Shown here: positions 5,581 through 13,292 of the stretch, piece after piece | How the letters are laid out: every line of letters starts with the position of its first letter | Position numbering within the stretch: the first letter of the stretch is position 1 | DNA from: Lactiplantibacillus mudanjiangensis | GTDB lineage: Bacteria; Bacillota; Bacilli; Lactobacillales; Lactobacillaceae | NCBI RefSeq assembly: GCF_005405385.1 | Contig: NZ_BJDY01000003.1 | Coordinates: forward strand, 558,001-622,000 | Length of the DNA: 64,000 nucleotides | Direction of reading: 5' to 3' | Notes under the pieces: model-generated | The model's input: the letters and a program-made list of their open reading frames with translations, nothing else | The model's database searches: none | Told to the model about the DNA's origin: nothing | Made by a program: the position numbers and the translations under genes

Positions 5581-7945
5581 GATTTTCCTCCACTTGGTGC
5601 CAAAAGTTGTCAATTGTGGCGGTGAGTTGGGGTACGGATTGAATCGTTTGGTAGTATTGCCAATGTTCCGGGAACAGGGCCGTGTAGCGGCGACTGGCGA
5701 ATCGCTGGTCGAGTAATAAAACGATACCGACATCTTTGGTACTGCGAATGAGGCGACCGGCCGCTTGCAACACGTTATTCATACCGGGTAATTGATAGGC
5801 GTACGCAAAACCTTGCCCATTCTCATGATTATAGTAGTCACGAATGAGGTCGGTTTCCGGATTGATCCCCGGCAGCCCTACACTAACAATCGCCACACCG
5901 ATTAAACGGTCCCCACGCAAGTCGATTCCTTCTGAAAAGATACCACCAAGCACACAGAAACCGACCAATGTTTGGTCTGGTTCGGCTTGAAATTGGTCCA
6001 AAAAGGCTTGGCGGGCAGTAGCATCCATCGCATTTTCTTGGGCGATGGTGGCAATGTCTGGGTAAGCCAATTCAAAGGCTGCTTTAATTTGCGTTAAGTA
6101 ACCGTATGACGGAAAGAAAAGCAGATAATTGCCAGTTTTGGCAGTAACTAATGCGTGTAAACTGGCGATGATAGCGGCCTCACTATGGGGGCGTTCGTGA
6201 TAAGTGGTCTGAATATATTGTGTGACTAAAATCGCTTGATGCTTAGGCGGAAACGGTGAGGGCAATTGATAAGCCAAACTATTGTCAGCACTGCCAAGCA
6301 CATTTTGATAGTACGACATTGGCGATAGCGTCGCTGAAAATAAGACAGCACCTGCGCCCAAACTCAATGAACGATTCAAAAAGTCACTTGGGTCTAAACA
6401 TAACTCTTTAACGATCACATGATGGCCGTCTGAAACGATCCGCGTTTGATAGCTCCCGTCGTAAAGATCGCCGATTTTAACAAAAGTTAGGCTATTGAAA
6501 AAGTAGTCACGGGCTGCATCGTAGAGCGTTGAAGGCGCTTGTTGAGCCAACCAATCACTCATGAACTCGTTAAAAGTACGCATCGTTTGTAATAATTTTT
6601 CGGGTGGCTCGGGCGCTATTAAGGTCGTTTGACCATCATCGGTTAAGACGCGTCGAAGCCGGTTGAAGCTACGCCGAACTTTCTTAAGGGCTTGTTGTAA
6701 GTCGTCACTTGGTTGTGATTTATCCGGTTTAGCTAGTTTTAAAATCGCCGCAATTGGGTCGTCACCGATTTCAGCGGAATACATATCACGCGCTCGACTG
6801 ACTAAGTTATGGACTTCATCGACTAAGAAAAAGTTTTCATCATCAGCTTCACTGAAAAATCGTTGTAAGTAAACTAACGGATCAAATAAATAATTGTAAT
6901 CGCAAATAATCACATCACAAAATAACGACGCGTCTAAGGAAAATTCAAACGGGTCGACAGTATGTTTGCGAGCATATTGTTCAATGACCGCGCGGGTGAG
7001 TTGATCTTCATGAGTCAATAAATCTTTTAAAGCCGGTTTCAAGCGATCGTAGTAACCGATCATAAACGGATTCTCTTCTGGTCGGACGTCTTGTTCTTCT
7101 GGAAAGCGAATCTGGTCTTTCGCTGTTAAGGTGATACTTTTAAGCCGTAAACCGTCCGCGCTCATTAAGGTGATGCCGCCTTCAGCCACGTGTCGCGTGC
7201 TCTGTTTGGCAGTTAAATAGAAGATCCGTTCAATGACATCTTCACCCATGGCTTTGACTGCTGGAAATAGTGTAGAAATGGTTTTCCCAGTCCCAGTTGG
7301 TGCTTCAACAAACAATCGTTTTTGAAAACGGATCGTTTTATAAACCGCGGCCGCTAGTTCTCGTTGCCCATTGCGATAAGCTGGAAACGGGAAGGGCAAG
7401 TCGATGATTGAGGCATTGCGTTGCTGGCGCAAGTCGGCCCGTAACGTGAGCCAATACTCGTATTCCGTAATTAGCGTTTTGAAGAAGTCGTCTAGTTCAG
7501 ACCGTGTGAGGATTTTTTGTGTTTTAGTGATTTTGTCGGCATTCGTCTGAACGTAAGTCAGTTGGAGCGTCACTTGGTCCACGTCGTCATGATCTTTTAA
7601 TAATAAGTAGCCATAGACTTTAACTTGGCCCCAATAGAGATCATGCGTGTTTTCGGTTAAGTCTTCAAAGGCTTGATCCGAGGTTTTAATCTCTTCAATT
7701 AACAGACCATCGTCAGTGGTTTGAATGCCATCCGCACGCCCGGCAATCACATAATCGGCACCGTTCATGGTGACTGTGGTTTTTAAGTAAACTTCACTTT
7801 GGTAGGCGTCCGAGCGGCTACTTTGCAATTGCCGATGAATCTTGGCCCCCATCTGCGCGGTGTTTTGACTGTTTTTCGTTTCAATCAAATCACCTTTCCG
7901 CAAGACAAATTCAACGAGTTGGCGAATCCCAATTTTAGTAGCCAC
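5570..7945 (-). CDS. XPD/DinG-family helicase with N-terminal RecB/Cas4-like nuclease domain, Fe-S cysteines absent
   Basis: The 791-aa protein starts at GTG 7945, eight bases after AAAGGAGG. The N-terminal ~170 residues form a RecB-like nuclease: His37, GRADG (Asp72), EEIKT (Glu85, Lys87) and QVKVYGYLL. The superfamily 2 helicase follows: Walker A EAPTGTGKT (~214-222), DEVH (~376-379), FSATLSPMSYY, GIFSEGIDLRGDRL and QAAGRLIRS. In related proteins four cysteines between motif Ia and DEAH bind a 4Fe-4S cluster. Here those places read QIRF, DVRPE, ENPF and TVDPF, and the whole stretch from ~260 to 340 has no cysteine. It is first in a three-gene overlapping operon. Likely roles are DNA unwinding with nicking in repair or defence. 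Confidence 0.88.
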   Translation of the reverse strand: MATKIGIRQLVEFVLRKGDLIETKNSQNTAQMGAKIHRQLQSSRSDAYQSEVYLKTTVTMNGADYVIAGRADGIQTTDDGLLIEEIKTSDQAFEDLTENTHDLYWGQVKVYGYLLLKDHDDVDQVTLQLTYVQTNADKITKTQKILTRSELDDFFKTLITEYEYWLTLRADLRQQRNASIIDLPFPFPAYRNGQRELAAAVYKTIRFQKRLFVEAPTGTGKTISTLFPAVKAMGEDVIERIFYLTAKQSTRHVAEGGITLMSADGLRLKSITLTAKDQIRFPEEQDVRPEENPFMIGYYDRLKPALKDLLTHEDQLTRAVIEQYARKHTVDPFEFSLDASLFCDVIICDYNYLFDPLVYLQRFFSEADDENFFLVDEVHNLVSRARDMYSAEIGDDPIAAILKLAKPDKSQPSDDLQQALKKVRRSFNRLRRVLTDDGQTTLIAPEPPEKLLQTMRTFNEFMSDWLAQQAPSTLYDAARDYFFNSLTFVKIGDLYDGSYQTRIVSDGHHVIVKELCLDPSDFLNRSLSLGAGAVLFSATLSPMSYYQNVLGSADNSLAYQLPSPFPPKHQAILVTQYIQTTYHERPHSEAAIIASLHALVTAKTGNYLLFFPSYGYLTQIKAAFELAYPDIATIAQENAMDATARQAFLDQFQAEPDQTLVGFCVLGGIFSEGIDLRGDRLIGVAIVSVGLPGINPETDLIRDYYNHENGQGFAYAYQLPGMNNVLQAAGRLIRSTKDVGIVLLLDQRFASRRYTALFPEHWQYYQTIQSVPQLTATIDNFWHQVEENHED

Positions 7946-8039
7946 GTGGCGTCCCTCCTTTAATCGTAAATTCAAATCGGTTTTAATTATAAAACAGATG
8001 TTCGGGATTGTCTGTAAGGGATACTAAAAATCAGCCCAA

Positions 8040-8068
8040 ATAAAAAGCCGACCGCTAACTAGCGGTCG
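8040..8068. terminator. Terminator of membrane protein gene
   Basis: GCCGACCGCTA-ACT-AGCGGTCGGT is followed on the minus strand by a TTTTTA run. It lies between the membrane protein gene and the helicase operon. Confidence 0.8.
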
Positions 8069-8084
8069 GTGGTTATTAACTGAT

Positions 8085-8450
8085 TTATTGCCATTGAGAA
8101 TGACGACGACGTAGGGCCTGACGTAAGTTGAACCCATAGCTTAAGATGCCGGCCATCATCACGATGGCGAGAATGGCGCTACCCCAAGCAACGGTGTTGG
8201 TACTAAAGAAAGTGGCATAACCCGCACTCAAACTAATAATTGCAATGGTGGGTGCGAGCACGCTGAGCGGTGCCGGTTGAAGAAAAGCGAGGGCTGCAAT
8301 GCCAAGTACCCCGGCAGTGACAGTGGCCTCAACGCTTAATAAGGTGCCAAAGCTAGTGAGTAGCGCCCAAAGAATTAGACCACTACCAATGACGAGCAAA
8401 CTGGTGGCAAAGTAACGATTCAAAGTCCAAAAACGGTTCGTTGAACGCAT
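8085..8450 (-). CDS. Small integral membrane protein of unknown function
   Basis: The 121-aa product has four hydrophobic stretches (about residues 14-34, 40-60, 64-82, 86-106) and a basic C-terminal tail (NLRQALRRRHSQWQ) that should face the cytoplasm. I do not recognise a family. The start ATG 8450 follows GGGAGG by 8 bases and a terminator follows the stop, so it is a real single-gene unit. It sits upstream of the helicase operon in the same direction but separated by the terminator. Confidence 0.7.
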   Translation of the reverse strand: MRSTNRFWTLNRYFATSLLVIGSGLILWALLTSFGTLLSVEATVTAGVLGIAALAFLQPAPLSVLAPTIAIISLSAGYATFFSTNTVAWGSAILAIVMMAGILSYGFNLRQALRRRHSQWQ

Positions 8451-8587
8451 GCTAATCGCCTCCCTAATTTACCTTAATTATACTACCGACAAGGGTAACG
8501 AAAGAAATGATATGCGCTTGTGGCGCTTATGAATCATAAAGAATCTTGATTGGTTTCAAGAAAAAAATAAGCTTTTTTAGCCAATCC

Positions 8588-8616
8588 TTGAAAGCGCATT
8601 CAATATTAGTTACACT
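8588..8616 (+). promoter_or_regulatory. ackA promoter with overlapping cre-like site
   Basis: TTGAAA (8588-8593), a 17-base spacer and TACACT (8611-8616) form a SigA-type promoter. TGAAAGCGCATTCA (8589-8602) matches the catabolite-responsive element TGWAANCGNTNWCA at all but one defined position and overlaps the -35 box. CcpA control of acetate kinase genes is known in Firmicutes; the effect of this site is inferred. Confidence 0.6.
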
Positions 8617-8651
8617 TACAGTATGCACGTGAGAAATTGGAGGGAAAGAAC

Positions 8652-9857
8652 ATGGCAAAAGTATTAGCAATTAACGCCGGCAGCTCGACGTTGAAGTGGA
8701 AATTATTCAGTTTACCCGAAGAAACAGTGATCGCCTCAGGAATGGTGGATCGTTTAGGCTTACCACAATCAAAATTTGTGATAAAAAAAGCTGACGGTGA
8801 AAAGTACACGGAAACTAAGGATACTATTGATGCTCAAGAAGCGGCTGCAATGGTGTTAACCCGTTTAAAGAGTGATGGTATTCTGGCTCATTTGAGTGAA
8901 ATTACTGGCGTTGGACATCGGGTCGTGGCTGGTGGGGAAGATTTTAAAGATTCTGTGGTCATTACCCCAACCACGTTGAAGCAAATCAAAGACTTATCAG
9001 AATACGCGCCGCTACATAATCCGACGCAGGCTTACTACATCGAAGTCTTTCAACAATTATTACCAAAGGCGGTTCAAGTGGCGGTCTTTGATACATCTTT
9101 GTACGCGACGATGCCGGAAGCTAATTACTTATACAGCCTCCCTTACGATTATTACAAACAATTTGGTGCCCGGAAATATGGCGCTCACGGAACGAGTCAT
9201 CGTTACGTTGCCAATCGCACCGCTGAAATTTTAGGCAAAGACTTAAAAGACTTGAAGTTAATTACCTTGCATTTAGGTTCAGGGGCCTCCATTACGGCGT
9301 TTGATCACGGTCAAGCGATCGATACGTCAATGGGCTTTACACCATTAGCCGGAATTACGATGAGTACGCGTTCAGGAGATATTGATGCGTCCTTGATCCC
9401 ATTCTTAATGCGGCATTTGGGAATTTCAGACGTGCAAGACTTTATCAATATTTTGAATAACAAATCTGGGTTACTTGGGATCTCAGGCGTATCACCAGAT
9501 ATGCGTGACTTAGATAAAGCGGCGGCCGAAGATAACCATCAAGCTGAATTGGCGCTTGAAATCTTTGCGAACCGTGTTGTGAAGTATATTGGGAGTTACA
9601 TCGCTGAAATGGGTGGCTTAGATGCCCTCGTCTTTACGGCGGGTGTCGGTGAGAATTCAGTGGCGATGCGTGCTCGGATTACAAAACAATTAGGCTACTT
9701 TGGCATTACCATTGATGACGAAAAGAATAACGTTCATGGTCAAGAACGTTTGATTAGTCAAGATGGCGGTAAGGTCGATGTTTTAGTTGTGCCAACTAAC
9801 GAAGAATTAATGATTGTGCGTGACGTTGAACGGTTGACTGAAAAGTCCCCAATTTAA
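8652..9857 (+). CDS. ackA: Acetate kinase
   Basis: The 401-aa enzyme interconverts acetyl phosphate + ADP and acetate + ATP, the ATP-yielding step of the phosphoketolase and pyruvate dissimilation routes. Family motifs are the N-terminal phosphate-binding NAGSSTLKWKLF, VAVFDTSLYATMPE, HLGSGASITAF, DTSMGFTPLAG and FTAGVGENS. Length is normal for the family (~395-405). I start at ATG 8652 after GGAGGGAAAGAAC; the upstream in-frame codons belong to the ribosome binding site. It is monocistronic, with its own promoter and terminator. Lactobacilli often have more than one acetate kinase; no pta is adjacent. Confidence 0.96.
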   Translation: MAKVLAINAGSSTLKWKLFSLPEETVIASGMVDRLGLPQSKFVIKKADGEKYTETKDTIDAQEAAAMVLTRLKSDGILAHLSEITGVGHRVVAGGEDFKDSVVITPTTLKQIKDLSEYAPLHNPTQAYYIEVFQQLLPKAVQVAVFDTSLYATMPEANYLYSLPYDYYKQFGARKYGAHGTSHRYVANRTAEILGKDLKDLKLITLHLGSGASITAFDHGQAIDTSMGFTPLAGITMSTRSGDIDASLIPFLMRHLGISDVQDFINILNNKSGLLGISGVSPDMRDLDKAAAEDNHQAELALEIFANRVVKYIGSYIAEMGGLDALVFTAGVGENSVAMRARITKQLGYFGITIDDEKNNVHGQERLISQDGGKVDVLVVPTNEELMIVRDVERLTEKSPI

Positions 9858-9866
9858 AGCGACTAT

Positions 9867-9916
9867 GAATAAACGGATTGTTAGCTGGTTTGTCAGTTAA
9901 CGATCCGTTTTTATTA
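9867..9916 (+). terminator. ackA terminator (left copy of a flanking repeat)
   Basis: AAACGGATTGTTA pairs imperfectly with TTAACGATCCGTTTTT. Nearly the same 50-bp unit, starting GAATAAACGGAT and ending CGTTTTTATTA, recurs at 13293-13340 on the far side of the accessory insert. Confidence 0.8.
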
Positions 9917-9996
9917 GGCTAGAAAATTTGTTCTGCGATAGCAAATTCGCTACCATCAAAGAATAACACCTATATTTGAGTAAGAAGGATGGACAA

Positions 9997-10273
9997 GTGA
10001 GCAAAATCGATGAGTATGCGGTTGAAAGAAGTGCAACACGCCCGACTTTTTCAGGACTTTTAGAACAGGAACATGTTAACTTAGAAGTTGCCGTTAAAGT
10101 GTGTGAACTTCGTGACCAGTTAGGAATGAGCCAACGTGAATTTGCTGATTTGGTTGGTAAACCTCAATCAACGATTGCACGCATCGAGAATGGCTCGATG
10201 AATGCTTCAACAAAGAAATCGCGCTGGCGACTAATCAACGGTTAACGATCCAATTTAGTCCTACGCATTAGCT
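9997..10273 (+). pseudogene. XRE-type HTH antitoxin-like gene, frameshifted near the 3' end
   Basis: The reading frame from GTG 9997 (after AAGAAGGA) encodes a HigA-like HTH: VCELRDQLGMSQREFADLVG, then KPQSTIARIENGSMNAST. After NASTK the frame is lost. A neighbouring frame continues EIALATNQRLTIQFSP and stops at 10273, which is a natural ending for this family. A deletion, not a multiple of three, appears to have removed the LLN-type residues at the junction. As read, the protein ends KKSRWRLING at 10245. No toxin gene is adjacent. It is probably a decayed toxin-antitoxin antitoxin. Confidence 0.75.
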
Positions 10274-10276
10274 AAT

Positions 10277-10334
10277 TAAAAGCTACTACTAGACATCAAA
10301 CTTGTGATTGATAGTCTAATAGTAGCTTTTATTA
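10277..10334. terminator. Bidirectional terminator between HTH pseudogene and GNAT relic
   Basis: AAAAGCTACTA-CTAGAC pairs with AGTCTA-TAGTAGCTTTT around an 18-base loop. A- and T-runs on either side make it usable in both directions. Confidence 0.75.
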
Positions 10335-10405
10335 TACCAAGTTAGCGGTACGAATCATTTTCAGATAGGGCGTTTGATTGAAAATCAACGGTTCACCACG
10401 CGTTG
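10332..10405 (-). pseudogene. 3' relic of a second GNAT acetyltransferase
   Basis: Read on the minus strand this encodes GEPLIFNQTPYLKMIRT followed by ANLV and a stop. It matches the C-terminus of the intact GNAT gene at 13338-13778 (GKPFIFNQTPHLKMICV) at most positions. The rest of the gene is missing; the sequence upstream of it passes into a transposase relic. It is the remains of a homologue or of an older duplicate, cut off by an insertion-deletion event. Confidence 0.7.
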
Positions 10406-10439
10406 TGCTAGGGAGTGTCTTCAAATTACTTTGTGTGCA

Positions 10440-10615
10440 GGAAAATGGTCGCAACATGGACAATGCTAAAAACGACTCGGCTAGTTTATCGAAGCGAGTC
10501 GCTATATGTCTAAAGTGTTTTAATTTATTGAAGTAACACCTTGTTCTTTTTTAGGAAAATAAGATTTAATTTGCAACCGTTGTTCAGCAGTTAACTCATA
10601 GCGATGGCTTATCAT
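10440..10615 (-). pseudogene. IS5-family transposase remnant with internal deletion
   Basis: From ATG 10615 the minus strand reads MISHRYELTAEQRLQIKSYF then PKKEQGVTSIN and a stop, the usual N-terminus of IS5-type transposases. Directly after, in another frame, comes KHFRHIATRFDKLAESFLAL followed by SML, their usual C-terminus. The catalytic middle is gone, so it is not functional. It shows that an IS element once acted in this accessory segment. Inverted ends could not be identified. Confidence 0.7.
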
Positions 10616-10711
10616 TGTCACCAGTCCTTTGTTTTTATCTTAACAGATTTAATGACCATTAAGCGACTTTTATGATTTGAATACAGACCATAGTACAACG
10701 CGTGTTATTAA

Positions 10712-11134
10712 TTATTTTCTAAACCAATTGAATGTTTTATTTTTTGTAAGTGTAGAAATGTTTTCGTTATCTTTTGATTTTGTATTTTGACGACTGGTCG
10801 ATAAATTAAGTTGCTGTTGTTGATCCAGTAAGATTTGAAAATTATCTATTTCCTTTTCCCTTTGCCTTAATTCTATTTTGAGCTCATCCACTTGTGTTCT
10901 TAAAGTATCGATTAACTCTTGCTCGTACTTTCGGTTAGTTGTTCTATGAATATTATTCTTTTTAATTCCTTTCAAAATAGCTCTTTTAGAGTACTCATCG
11001 TATAGTAAAACGTTGCCTCTTTTAGAACGTTCTTGAATGCTTTTGTCACGAATATAACGCCATACTTTAGTTTTATCAACGCCTGCTGCGATTGCTATTT
11101 CACTCATTTTGTACAAATGCTCATTTGTATTCAT
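10712..11134 (-). CDS. Plasmid-type replication-associated protein (DUF536-like)
   Basis: The 140-aa product has an N-terminal helix-turn-helix (KMSEIAIAAGVDKTKVWRYI, ~9-28) and a long charged coiled coil (~62-110). Its tail runs LLDQQQQLNLSTSRQN and ends NKTFNWFRK. This layout is that of the DUF536 accessory proteins found downstream of repB in theta plasmids of lactic acid bacteria. No replication initiator or iterons are visible here. It is therefore a chromosomally captured plasmid fragment or a DNA-binding protein with a new task. The start ATG 11134 follows AGAGGA by 7 bases. Family assignment is from recall of layout, not a search. Confidence 0.65.
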   Translation of the reverse strand: MNTNEHLYKMSEIAIAAGVDKTKVWRYIRDKSIQERSKRGNVLLYDEYSKRAILKGIKKNNIHRTTNRKYEQELIDTLRTQVDELKIELRQREKEIDNFQILLDQQQQLNLSTSRQNTKSKDNENISTLTKNKTFNWFRK

Positions 11135-11340
11135 TTACCGGTCCTCTTTGAATGTTTTATATGCTGTATTGAAAAAGTATATCATAGTCTACTAATGCTA
11201 CGTTCAGAGTATTTTTAATAGTACTTTGACTTTACGTTTAATTAATAAGGCCATGTAAACTAAACGTTTCCCTAGGTAAACGTTGCCGTTCTTATGAATT
11301 AAAAATCAAGACTATAACCTCGAATCAGGAGGTCATAGTC

Positions 11341-11667
11341 TTGAAAAAATTTATCTTATCAATTGTCACTTTTGTTCTTTTGTTTGCTTTTCCAGCTTCT
11401 GTGAATGGTGCCACTTTCAACGTTACACATACATCAGCCTTATCATGGAATGCCAGCTACCATGTTACAACTTCTGGAAATACTATAAAAAAGGTATCTC
11501 ACATTAAGACTCACGCCCTAATCGGCAGGATAAAACATCAATCATTAATTAGGGATTCTAGCAGTAAAGTAACTTTAAAAATGACCAGATCTGTTGGTGT
11601 TATTACCTATTATTCGTATCTCTCTGCAAAGATACGCAACCATAAATTATATGTCACTGCTAGTTGA
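11341..11667 (+). CDS. Small secreted protein, DUF5626-like C-terminus
   Basis: The 108-aa protein has a classical signal peptide (MKKFILSIVTFVLLFAFPAS, cleavage near NGA-TF at ~23-25). The mature part is small and beta-rich: LIGRIKHQSLIRDSSSKVTL, then YYSYLSAKIRNHKLYV. The end resembles lactobacillar secreted proteins of the DUF5626 type, of which this would be a short version. The start is TTG 11341, eight bases after AGGAGG. Its 3' end overlaps the end of the convergent HTH pseudogene by 8 bases. Function unknown; in this setting a bacteriocin-like or surface role is possible but unsupported. Confidence 0.6.
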   Translation: MKKFILSIVTFVLLFAFPASVNGATFNVTHTSALSWNASYHVTTSGNTIKKVSHIKTHALIGRIKHQSLIRDSSSKVTLKMTRSVGVITYYSYLSAKIRNHKLYVTAS

Positions 11668-12171
11668 TTTTATAAACGGTTGTTTGTGACGGTTGAATCC
11701 AATTGTCGTTAATAATCACGTAACAATTAAGTATACTTAAAATAATTACTAAAATGGACACTAAAATAATTGTCTTATACAAACTATTGTACTTTGTATT
11801 TCTCCAAATCGTATAACCTGGCATAAATAGACCTATTGGTGGAATAATCGCCGAAATTATTACTAGTATAATTAATAATAGCCCTTCATCTTTGTTCTGA
11901 TAGGGTTGTGTGTCTACTGGTTTTAAATTTTTTTTGTTTCGTTATCAGACTCAAATTGTGATTGAAGATCAGGATTCTGTCGTAAAAGTTTATCTAGGGA
12001 CATTTTATATACATTACTCAACAATATTAAATTGTCAATGTCTGGGTACCCTCTTCCATTTTCCTACTTAGAAATTGACTGTCGTGAGATATGTAAAATT
12101 GTCGCAATTTCGTTTTGAGAATATCCTTGTTGTGTTCGGGCTTCTTTTAATTGACTAGCTATCGTAGTGAT
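11660..12171 (-). pseudogene. HTH-membrane regulator gene with nonsense codon and poly-A frameshift
   Basis: The minus strand after AAGGAG encodes TTIASQLKEARTQQGYSQNE, IATILHISRQSISK, then TAG at 12064-12066, where the family has Trp (K-W-ENG). The same frame continues ENGRGYPDIDNLILLSNVYK to a run of eight A residues near 11928-11935. After a one-base shift there, it continues KPVDTQPYQNKDEGLLLIIL into a membrane segment and ends TTVYKIN. The expected start codon reads ATC. Three lesions make this a dead XRE regulator with a membrane anchor. It faces the secreted-protein gene at 12435-13070 and may once have controlled it. Confidence 0.75.
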
Positions 12172-12362
12172 ATGAACGCACTCCTTGCTTAATTAAGTGT
12201 TTACACGCATATTGGCACACTTCATCAGGCCATGTGCAACTTGTAAGTTCCTCATGTAAACCCTTGGTTCCTTCAATTATTCAGTATACATTATGTAAAA
12301 TAATATTTGTTAACAAATATAAGGTATCAATGCGCATTGGTAAGAATCGAGCTTTTAAAAGA

Positions 12363-13070
12363 TGAAAAAAAACAGCAAAAGCACTTGTTCTAGCTACAAT
12401 TACGTTATCTGTCATTGCCTCGACAGGATTTAATGTGAATGCCGACACGAATTCCACTAATTTAACAGTAGCTTCATATAAAGATTATTTGAAAAATTAT
12501 GATACTCAGGATGCGGAAAAGGCAGGTGTTCAATCTCAATACATTAGTAGCGCAGTTTCTGGTGCAGCGACAGAATTAAACAACTTCAATAAGATGTCCC
12601 CTGATAGTCAGAAGAAATTCGTCAACTCTATGTCAAATCCAAAACAACAGAATTATACAGAGAGTGATTCAAATGATACACTAAGTACTGTCGCTACAAT
12701 GTCCCTATTAAGAAGTTCTGCTAGTTCATCAACTTCCAGAAGTACCCAATACACGTATTCAAGAAAACCTGGGAAATATTGGCCTGCCATCACAACTGTT
12801 CGTATCAAAGTTAACTATAAAACAAAAGGTAAAAAGGTTCTTAAAACTACCAGTAGTGATGCTTACGTAGTTAAAAATTACAATCCAATGGTAAGCTTGA
12901 ATAAAGATGGACAAAAGAGATATGTTACAAATAATCAAGCGTATGCTTGGGGCAGATGGTCATATACTATTGGAATTGGTAAGTATGGTATAACGACTGG
13001 TCACATCAATGCTTCTGTGAAGGGAAATTATAAGGGTACGCGTACTTTCTACCATGGTTGGGCAAATTAG
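12363..13070 (+). CDS. Secreted protein of unknown function with out-of-frame signal peptide start
   Basis: The open frame from GTG 12435 encodes 211 aa starting MNADTNST, with SKY-, Ser- and Thr-rich segments and a C-terminus GTRTFYHGWAN. Directly upstream in the same frame lies a good signal peptide (KKTAKALVLATITLSVIAST). Its ATG at 12362-12364 is out of frame by one base: eight A residues follow it where seven would fit, and the in-frame codon there is TGA. So the gene is either broken, phase-variable or rescued by slippage in the A8 run. A 29-aa membrane peptide follows 14 bases later with a strong ribosome binding site. No family recognised. Confidence 0.55.
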
Positions 13071-13084
13071 ATTAGGAGGAAAGC

Positions 13085-13174
13085 ATGACAAAATTCTTTA
13101 AATGGACTTTAGCAACCTTAATCGTTTTAATAATATTTGGCATTTTATTAGGGCTTATTTATTTTATATTTTAA
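13085..13174 (+). CDS. 29-aa single-span membrane peptide
   Basis: ATG 13085 follows AGGAGGAAAGC and opens a 29-codon frame: MTKFFKWTLATLIVLIIFGI then LLGLIYFIF. It is one transmembrane helix with a short basic N-terminus. It lies 14 bases after the secreted-protein gene and before a terminator, so it belongs to the same transcript. Small companions of secreted peptides can be immunity or export helpers, and single-span peptides can be type I toxins; the sequence does not decide between them. Confidence 0.6.
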   Translation: MTKFFKWTLATLIVLIIFGILLGLIYFIF

Positions 13175-13248
13175 GAAAAATAAGATAATTAATAGATATT
13201 TGGTTGTGTTATTGTCAATTTAGACTTATAGATCGTTTTCATACTTTT

Positions 13249-13276
13249 AGAGATGGCTTCGGCTGTCTCTTTTTAT
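13249..13276 (+). terminator. Terminator after the 29-aa peptide gene
   Basis: AGAGATGGC and GCTGTCTCT pair around TTCG and are followed by TTTTTATTTT. Confidence 0.75.
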
Positions 13277-13292
13277 TTTATGCAAATTATAT

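Noticed and set aside
5581-5733. Longer N-terminus for the PD-(D/E)XK protein
   Set aside because: It would overlap the helicase coding region by about 160 bases, and a good GGAGG stands just before ATG 5580.
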